Below, piece after piece: positions 8,235 through 12,408 of a stretch of 12,408 nt of DNA. Under the pieces are notes generated by a model, which made no database searches, was not told the DNA's origin, and saw nothing but the letters and a program-made list of their open reading frames with translations. Position numbers and translations under genes: made by a program. Source of the stretch: Theodoxus fluviatilis. Its lineage: Eukaryota > Mollusca > Gastropoda > Cycloneritida > Neritidae. The stretch is from positions 12,501 through 24,908 of the forward strand of contig JAWQFJ010017494.1 in assembly GCA_034096865.1 (NCBI GenBank), read 5' to 3'. Position 1 is the stretch's first letter, and each line of letters starts with the position of its first letter.

Positions 8235-8255
8235 ATACATACATACATACATATA
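8235..8255 (+). repeat. (ATAC)n 3' tail of the LINE
   Basis: About five ATAC units directly follow AAAATGAAA at the end of the LINE. Short tandem tails instead of poly(A) are usual for L2/CR1-type elements. Confidence 0.8.
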
Positions 8256-8368
8256 TTACATACTTGTTCCCAAAGCGTATTTGGAAATATAAAAGCATAC
8301 ATGAAAACTATTACAAATATTCAAAACTTGTTATAAAAACCAGTAGCAAGAAACTCCCAACTGAGCGA

Positions 8369-8485
8369 GGCAGCAGATGGTCTTCAGAGGAAAAGCCCCC
8401 GTCGACAAGTGTTTCGGCCCTTTAAACTTCCTGACACTGTCGGGGGAAGGGCCCTGGTTAAAGTTCCAGGTGCCCATCTGCTGCC
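8369..8485 (-). other. Structured 3' UTR block of RLE element copy A
   Basis: GGCAGCAGATGG (8369-8380) and CCATCTGCTGCC (8474-8485) are perfect inverted repeats enclosing the block. A second, bulged stem lies inside: CCCCCGTCGACAAGTG near 8396-8411 against CACTGTCGGGGG near 8436-8447. The block sits about 50 bases 3' of the copy A stop codon. R2-type elements use a folded 3' UTR as the RT template recognition site, so a similar role is plausible but not shown. Confidence 0.5.
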
Positions 8486-8536
8486 CTGAACTTGCACGAC
8501 TTGCGTGCACAGTGGGGTGGGGGTTGTCTGCTTCCG

Positions 8537-8887
8537 CTACTGGTGAGCAGCGGGGCTCTGGTCTCTGGTGTTTCGGAGCATCCAGATCCAGACTGATGCC
8601 CTCTCTGCAGCTTCTGCCATGGCTCTTGCTGCCTTTGTGCACTGACGGCTTGAGAGGCCGAGCTGTCTGCAGGCGCTGTGGACTGTGTGGCCTACTAAAC
8701 CCCTAGCTCCCACCTCAACAGTAAGGATGGTGGCACAGATGCCCTGGCTTCTCAACTGGTTGGCAAGGGGTTCGTATTTCGCCAGCTTGACTTGGTGCCA
8801 TTCTTCCATCTTGTCCTCCATAGGCACAGTCAGCTCCAAGAGTGCCATCCTCCTGGACTCTGCAGTAGAGCACAATGCCTGGTCGCT
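8537..8887 (-). pseudogene. RLE-like endonuclease C-terminus of retroelement copy A
   Basis: The minus-strand frame contains SDQALCSTAESRRMALLELTVPMED, which aligns with the RPD-x(n)-ELTVPWE core of copy B. It continues through KLAKY, VEVGARGLVG and ERASVWIWM to a stop at 8537-8539. A PD-(D/E)xK core followed by KxxKY is the pattern of the restriction-like endonuclease in R2-type non-LTR elements (family knowledge). Here the Pro of PD is Ser and PWE is PME, so the site may be decayed. The frame is open upstream to 8965, but the residues beyond 8887 do not match copy B, so the fragment probably begins near there. No RT is present, so it is a 5'-truncated remnant. Confidence 0.6.
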
Positions 8888-9072
8888 GCCCTGTCTCTCA
8901 GTAGGTAAGGAGCAGAGCTTTTGAGAACTACATACCGCTGGAGCCGCTCGATGCCCTCCTCGTCAGCTGGAACCCCTGGCTGTGGAGCTTTTAGGGCCTG
9001 TTCCAGTAGCTCAGCCAGGGGCGGCCCCAAGCAGCGATATCGGCCACTGGGGGGCATCGAATGGTGGGTCAA
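8888..9072 (-). other. Junction stretch between retroelement copies A and B
   Basis: This lies between the stop codon of copy B (9073-9075) and the recognisable start of copy A. It is GC-rich with partly open minus frames (PPLAELLEQALKAP), but I recognise no domain. It may be 3' UTR of copy B, decayed 5' sequence of copy A, or both. Confidence 0.3.
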
Positions 9073-9158
9073 TCAGGTTCTTGTCCGCCAGATCCACAGG
9101 GACGCGGATTCGGCCACCCATTGCAGCTCCCTCACTACTCTACTCGCCTCCTGACAGC

Positions 9159-9701
9159 TGTATTCAAAAAGATCTAGCGCTCGTCGAGCGGTAGGCGAAT
9201 CCCAAAAGTGTACTCTTGAACGACTCGTCATGACCGAGCGCTAGCCAAGAGTGCTCTTCTCAACCAAATAAGTGAACCAGCAGCTGCAGACTGGTGGTTT
9301 CTTGTGGAAGCTGATAAAATACGTTAAGCTGCAGCTGTGCATGAAGGCTTGGCATCGCTCGAATAGAAAGTTGTGTCAAAATGACAGTGCTGACTTGGTG
9401 TAAGCAAGAATTTTTCTCGATGCTCACATCAAGGGAGGTTACACAACGAACTAAGGGCTAATGTAAGATATAGAGTTGCTTCCCTTGAAATTTTTTAGAC
9501 GTCTTTTGTATAAATTTTTGCTCACATCTTGCCCGGCAATGATTTCAGAGCAGTTTTTCTTTATATTAAAAAAAAGAAAAAAAAACAATATCAGTCTAAC
9601 TTCTTGTAAGTTCTCGCATAGGCTGGGTAATAATCATAGGTCGAAATGCGTGCCACAGCGCATATTTGTGATGGCGACTTTCTTCCTTCCCCAGAAGGCT
9701 A
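9159..9701. mobile_element. Foldback-ended DNA element, family 1, left copy (AGCGCT type, right end lost)
   Basis: About 500 bp from near 9209 to 9701 aligns with 10501 to about 11015 in the right copy at an estimated 80-90% identity. Shared blocks include CTCTTGAACGACTCGT, ATACGTTAAGCTG, GCATCGCTCGAATAGAAA and TTGTAAGCAAG-like sequence. The left end TGTATTCAAAAAG (9159) and the inner CTCTTGAAC enclose AGCGCT-type motifs (CTAGCGCTCG, then CGAGCGCTAGCC outside the hairpin). The right terminal hairpin is absent: homology stops at CCAGAAGGC and the endonuclease core of copy B follows at once. No transposase frame is present, so it is non-autonomous. Confidence 0.75.
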
Positions 9702-9817
9702 GGTTGCTTTCCCAAGGGACTGTCAACTCCACCAGCAAAATGGCCGTCTGGTCCACCGACCAAATTATGATGTCTGGGCGTTGCTCCGTCTGGAGGACAC
9801 TGCGAAGGATACCCAAT
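9702..9817 (-). pseudogene. Copy B piece 3: PD-(D/E)xK-like endonuclease core
   Basis: RPDIIIWS (PD at 9772-9777) is followed after a short loop by ILLVELTVPWES (Glu codon at 9727-9729). Asp and Glu at this spacing suit the metal-binding pair of the restriction-like nuclease fold. The position expected to hold the catalytic Lys is Thr, so the Lys may come from elsewhere in the fold or be lost. Confidence 0.65.
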
Positions 9818-10230
9818 GCTTGTTCAGAAGTACGAAGCGCTGCATCAGCGCTTCATGCTGGCAAATGAGCGCTCTTTGCTTCTGTTGAACGCATATACAT
9901 TTCGTGAAACGCTTCACTTTTTAAAAGGGGGTAAATCTTCTGCGTCGCTTGTTGTGTTGCTAGACGCTAAAGAAAGTGTTTTCTTTGCCACATACATCGT
10001 TTATGAACGTTTAAATGTATTCTGCATGAATAAAGTCCACTACTGTGTGATCCTTACCTGCCATTACTCGCGCATACAGAGCGCTGGGGCAAATAAAGCC
10101 CATTTCGCGTCAATCACCTCGGATGTGCGCTTCTCAATGCTGCACAGCGCTGAGTGAAGCACGCTCCAAAATTGCCATTCAGGAGTGAAGCGCGTGGAGC
10201 GCTTCGCAGCGCTGCGCCTCCTGAACAAGC
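9818..10230. mobile_element. Foldback-ended DNA element, family 2 (AGCGCT type), 413 bp
   Basis: The ends GCTTGTTCAG (9818-9827) and CTGAACAAGC (10221-10230) are exact inverted repeats. Each end is itself a hairpin. On the left, GTTCAGAAG (9822-9830) pairs with CTTCTGTTGAAC (9879-9890). On the right, TTCAGGAG (10178-10185) pairs with CTCCTGAA (10218-10225). The loops carry repeated AGCGCT palindromes (AAGCGCTGCATCAGCGCTTC on the left; GAGCGCTTCGCAGCGCTGCG on the right). The body is unlike family 1 apart from a short GCGCTTCTCAA. No transposase is seen. It splits the copy B ORF between PPQLEA and LGILRS. Removing it and keeping one GC restores the frame, hinting at a 2-bp target duplication. 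Confidence 0.75.
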
Positions 10231-10450
10231 CTCTAGTTGTGGGGGTCTGGGCCATCCTTTCAGGTCGGCTGTGATCTCCCACCCACCTCGATCCTGGCCT
10301 CAGGATTACTCTGCTGGGGTCTGTCTGGCCTTTGTCTGGTAGCCTCTGCCCTCTCTCACCTTCTCTGATGAATGCAGGGGGATGACGTGGTCCCGCGTCT
10401 CTTTTGCTGGCATCTTCACACCTTCTCGTGGCCTCCGCAAAGACCTGCCG
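10231..10450 (-). pseudogene. Copy B piece 2: linker between CCHC knuckle and endonuclease core
   Basis: The minus frame gives RQVFAEATRRCEDASKRDAG, a Lys/Arg-rich stretch with FIREGERG (about 10350-10372) and LRPGSRW. A one-base shift within about 10276-10286 leads into ITADLKGWPRPP. The flanks are both foldback elements. The boundaries are set by those insertions, not by natural domain limits. Confidence 0.55.
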
Positions 10451-11142
10451 TGTGTTCAAGACGACCTACCGGTAGCCTACCGGTAGCCGAGTTACCGGTG
10501 TGCCCTCTTGAACGACTCGTTATGACCCAACGGTAGCCAAGATGGCTTCCAAGATGCCTTCTCATCGCCGCGGATTGCGCTTCTCAACCAAATGAGTAAA
10601 CCAGCAGCTGCAGACTGCTCGTTCCTTGTGGAACTGATGAAATACGTTAAGCTGTAGCTGTGCATGAATGATCGGCATCGCTCGAATAGAAATTTATGTC
10701 AAAACGACAGTGCTAACTTGGTGTAAGCAAGTATATTTCGATGTTCACTTCAAGGGAGATTACACAACAAACAAAGGGCTAATGTCAGATATAAGAGTTG
10801 CTTCCCTTAAAATTGTTTCGCTATCTGCCTTGGAAATGTTTTCTAACATCTTGCCCAGTAATTATTTCAGAGCAGATATTCTTTTAAAAAAGAAAAGTAC
10901 AATATCAGCCTAACTTCTTGTAACGTCTCGCATAGGCTGGGTAATAATCACAGGTCGAAATGCGTGCCACAGCGCATATTTGTGATGATGACTTTCTTCC
11001 TTTCCCCGAAGGCAGCCATTTTGGCTATACACGGCGCAGCAGGCGCAACGGCTCTCCGGCGCGGTACGTACCGGTACGTACCGGTAGCCGTACCAAGTCG
11101 TTCAAGAGGCTACCGGTACGTACCGGTAGGCCTCTTGAACAG
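10451..11142. mobile_element. Foldback-ended DNA element, family 1, right copy (ACCGGT type), 692 bp, both ends present
   Basis: The ends TGTTCAAGACG (10453) and, inverted, TGTTCAAGAGG (ending 11141) start long terminal inverted repeats. Each terminus is a hairpin: GTTCAAGA (10454-10461) with TCTTGAAC (10506-10513), and GTTCAAGA (11100-11107) with TCTTGAAC (11133-11140). The loops and inner flanks are packed with ACCGGT palindromes (CCTACCGGTAGCCTACCGG on the left; GTACGTACCGGTACGTACCG on the right). Just inside, both ends have an AGCCAARATGGCT-like motif. The body matches 9209-9701. No transposase is encoded, so movement would need an enzyme from elsewhere. It interrupts copy B between HNEVLQ and RQVFAE. 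Confidence 0.8.
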
Positions 11143-11249
11143 GCCCCTGGAGGACTTCATTATGGCGCCAGGTGAATTTCTGGAGGTTCTTATGGGCAAC
11201 CAGCCAGAACGTGTTCGAGGGTGCTGTTGCCTCCACAGAGTGGAACGCA
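11143..11249 (-). pseudogene. Copy B piece 1: CCHC zinc knuckle
   Basis: The minus frame reads CVPLCGGNSTLEHVLAGCP (11249-11193), spacing C-x3-C-x7-H-x4-C, inside the CX1-3CX7-8HX4C range known for the knuckle ahead of the R2-type endonuclease. One base is lost or gained after GCP, and FTWRHNEVLQ follows. The first Cys codon (11247-11249) lies in the arm of the inverted repeat starting at 11238, so that residue may not belong to the original ORF. Confidence 0.55.
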
Positions 11250-11370
11250 AGTCAGAAAAGTTACACTTGCAGTCTAAACAACAAAATGCATACAGTAGAA
11301 CATAATAACTAATATTAAGTTGAAGGCAAGGACTGACAGAATACCCGCGTTTCGCCGCTGGAAGTACTAG

Positions 11371-11421
11371 AGCAGACGAAACTATCACAGTCACGTGACA
11401 CGAAGTGACCAATCAGAAGCG
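11371..11421. repeat. 51-bp direct repeat with CACGTG and CCAAT, copy 1
   Basis: This matches 12281-12331 at 47 of 51 positions without gaps. It contains TCACGTGAC (an E-box palindrome) and CCAATCAGAAGCG (a CCAAT box). Both motifs are unchanged between copies, while all four differences fall in the ten bases between them. Confidence 0.8.
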
Positions 11422-11436
11422 GTGACTCTGGGAGTG

Positions 11437-11480
11437 GACAATACCAAAGATTATAGGTTACACAATCTTTGACAATACCA
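11437..11480. repeat. Small hairpin between 10-bp direct repeats
   Basis: CAAAGATT (11445-11452) pairs with AATCTTTG (11464-11471). GACAATACCA occurs at 11437-11446 and again at 11471-11480, partly overlapping the hairpin arms. Confidence 0.6.
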
Positions 11481-11892
11481 CATAAACAGTATGCGCGCTC
11501 ATTCTGCTACCCACCAGAGATAGTCTTTGGCGTACCAGAGAGACGCGCTATCACGCACGCACACTCGTGCACTGACAAGGACAATGCAGTCAGGGAACCC
11601 ATAATATAAAAACCGCTGGCGCTGAACCTCCAGGTTTTGGCACACACAAAAAATTGGGTTCAAACCCGCAATCTCTCGAGAAAAGAGGGGGGGAAAAACA
11701 CACACAAAAACACAAAAAAACAGGTCTGGTTCGAAAAAAGTTTCAGCGCGGATTCGAATCCGTTCACGCATGACCTAACGTTACAATTGTCCAGCGCTTT
11801 ATAATCTGAGCCATTCATTTGGCAACTGACGTTACTACGTGTTTGTAAAGGAATGATAAAAAATCCTTCACAAATGGGACATCCGCTGGAAA

Positions 11893-11929
11893 TTACGTCA
11901 CGTTATTCGACGTCAAATGATTACGTCAC
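11893..11929. promoter_or_regulatory. Cluster of three CRE-like ACGTCA motifs
   Basis: TTACGTCAC, GACGTCAA and TTACGTCAC fall within 37 bp. Related TGACGTTA (about 11827) and AACGTCAG (about 12266) lie nearby. CREB/ATF factors bind TGACGTCA or its half site (established knowledge). No transcript start is visible, so regulatory use is only possible. Confidence 0.3.
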
Positions 11930-12087
11930 ACATGCCAAAACTTCAATTGAGTTGGGACAGAGATAGATTTCATACTCTTGTTGTGGAACCAAACAACGAA
12001 AAGATTGACCTGATTTTTCAATACAAACACTGTATTCATTTTGTTGTTTAGACTGCAAGTGTAACTTTTCTGACTTGCGTTCCACTC

Positions 12088-12408
12088 AACACATTTTTCA
12101 CCTAGTGGACATGTACTCGATTAATGGACTCGATTAAATTGAACTGATGTATTTGATATACATTTGTATTAATCCGGAAAAATTATGAAATCATACTTCA
12201 TTCATTCGCGCATTAGTCTTGGCAGTGTTCAGCGGACGAAGTAAACATCAAACTACTTGGACCATAACGTCAGAGCGAGTAGCAGACGAAACTATCACAG
12301 TCACGTGACACAAACCGGCCAATCAGAAGCGATAACGCCGGATGTGAAATTCCTGCTATCTTACCGTGGTAATAATCGGACAAAGTCTCAATAATCTGAG
12401 AAATAAAC
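12088..12408. other. Right flank, AT-rich, no gene seen
   Basis: This contains a short tandem duplication of ACTCGATTAA (12116-12136), the second 51-bp repeat copy, and ATAATCTGAG (12391-12400), which also occurs at 11801-11810. No retroelement ORF was recognised beyond the inverted repeat on either strand. Confidence 0.4.
12281..12331. repeat. 51-bp direct repeat with CACGTG and CCAAT, copy 2
   Basis: This is the partner of 11371-11421, exactly 910 bp away. It lies outside the segment bounded by 59-bp inverted repeats, whereas copy 1 lies inside it. Confidence 0.8.

Larger units (their letters stand above)
5936..8255 (+). mobile_element. 5'-truncated L2/CR1-superfamily LINE
   Basis: The element begins inside its endonuclease domain and continues through reverse transcriptase to a C-terminal region, a short 3' UTR with a hairpin, and an (ATAC)n tail. 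The 5' truncation is typical of target-primed reverse transcription that stops early. The RT carries the A, B and C motifs. The C-terminal block (SHLDYCNSLL, DLHWLPV, RSFSVVGPRLWNQLP) is the one shared by L2, CR1 and Rex-type LINEs (family knowledge). No convincing target-site duplication was found. The exact 5' border is uncertain by some tens of bases. Confidence 0.85.
5727..8962 (-). mobile_element. RLE-type non-LTR retroelement, copy A: 5'-truncated, with a LINE inserted in its 3' UTR
   Basis: Read on the minus strand, the parts are an endonuclease-like C-terminal ORF end (stop at 8537-8539), a folded 3' UTR block (8369-8485), more UTR to about 8256, then a + strand LINE (8255-5936). Beyond it comes further UTR-like DNA (5935-5761) ending in AATAAA and (ATTC)n. 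All non-LINE parts have the same orientation and order expected of one element. Joining them across the LINE is inference. The upstream border with copy B lies somewhere between 8888 and 9072. Confidence 0.45.
9073..11249 (-). pseudogene. RLE-type retroelement ORF, copy B, split into four collinear pieces by DNA elements
   Basis: Pieces in minus-strand order are as follows. Piece 1 (11249-11143) has the CCHC knuckle C-x3-C-x7-H-x4-C (GNSTLEHVLAGC), then after a one-base frameshift FTWRHNEVLQ. Piece 2 (10450-10231) has RQVFAEATRRCEDASKRDAG, FIREGERG and VILRPGSRW, then after another shift ITADLKGWPRPP. Piece 3 (9817-9702) has LQTEQRPDIIIWS and ILLVELTVPWES. Piece 4 (9159-9073) has VAESASLWIWRTRT and a stop. 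A CCHC knuckle followed by a PD-(D/E)xK endonuclease is the order in R2-type elements. About 55 residues present in copy A (KLAKY to LGLSS) are missing between pieces 3 and 4. The upstream RT is not in the window. The exact clade cannot be set from this fragment. Confidence 0.65.
11238..12087. mobile_element. Segment bounded by 59-bp inverted repeats (possible non-autonomous DNA transposon)
   Basis: 11238-11296 and 12029-12087 are reverse complements over 59 bp with one mismatch, starting GAGTGGAACGCAAGTCAG. The 732-bp interior shows no gene: it has A-rich runs, a short CCAAT/CACGTG block, CRE-like motifs and minor hairpins. The left border falls inside the CCHC region of retroelement copy B. 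No target-site duplication was found (CCACA on the left, AACACA on the right). The alternative is that the arms are an inverted duplication of retroelement sequence. Confidence 0.55.

Noticed and set aside
5930..8260. Target-site duplication of the LINE
   Set aside because: Flanks such as ATCATGTAC and ATTACATAC are similar but AT-rich and not clean; no duplication is claimed.
8377..8924. Plus-strand open frames opposite retroelement copy A
   Set aside because: They are antisense shadows of the minus-strand endonuclease ORF and its GC-rich UTR.
9159..11142. Copies A and B as one protein with a duplicated nuclease domain
   Set aside because: Copy B has its own stop codon at 9073 after the expected C-terminus, so two separate elements are simpler.
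11640..11775. tRNA B-box-like motifs (GGGTTCAAACCC at about 11656 and GGATTCGAATCC at about 11750)
   Set aside because: No A box or cloverleaf could be built around either motif, so no tRNA or tRNA-derived SINE is called.

Overview
This looks like a window of a lophotrochozoan animal genome, most likely a gastropod or other mollusc. The reasons are a spliced metazoan gene with GT-AG introns, dense microsatellites, long interspersed elements with GACTCACATG ends and AAGGTCA arrays, and a thick nest of retrotransposons and foldback DNA elements. No prokaryotic gene organisation, RNA gene or CRISPR array is visible. The species call is inference.

Left part (1-4300). A near-perfect 106-bp-arm hairpin sits between two (AT)n tracts (216-585). 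Two short exons on the + strand (744-848 and 2234-2371) then encode one PDZ domain followed directly by a stop codon. They best fit the C-terminal end of a DEPTOR-like mTOR inhibitor, and the rest of that gene lies upstream of the window. The 1385-bp phase-0 intron between them holds an ~850-bp interspersed repeat full of AGGTCA half-sites. The sequence after the stop is UTR or intergenic DNA with C-rich, G-rich, AATAC-like and (TG)n tracts. One weak zinc-finger-like exon candidate lies at 4315-4430.

Centre (5727-8962). A 5'-truncated L2/CR1-type LINE lies on the + strand (about 5936-8255). It has the end of its endonuclease, a nearly whole reverse transcriptase and C-terminal region, a short 3' hairpin and an (ATAC)n tail. 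It carries one frameshift (a run of seven A) and one nonsense codon. It appears to have landed in the long 3' UTR of a minus-strand retroelement ('copy A'), whose domain resembles the restriction-like endonuclease (RLE) of R2-type non-LTR elements. Copy A's AATAAA and (ATTC)n tail survive on the far side of the LINE (5727-5766).

Right part (9073-12408). A second RLE-type retroelement ORF ('copy B', minus strand) is broken into collinear pieces: CCHC knuckle, linker, RPD...ELTVP core, and C-terminal end. It is interrupted by three foldback-ended DNA elements. Two of them (9159-9701 and 10451-11142) are homologous copies, and the third (9818-10230) has a different body but the same end plan. 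Every end that survives is a hairpin bounded by GTTCARRAG-like and CTYYTGAAC-like arms. The palindrome inside the hairpins is ACCGGT-type in one copy and AGCGCT-type in the other two elements. A further ~850-bp segment with 59-bp inverted ends (11238-12087) follows. Last come a pair of 51-bp direct repeats carrying CACGTG and CCAAT motifs, and a cluster of CRE-like ACGTCA motifs.

Apart from the gene tail on the left, the window is a record of nested insertions. The order inferred is RLE retroelements first, then the LINE and foldback elements into them, then a deletion joining the left copy of the foldback family to the RLE core.
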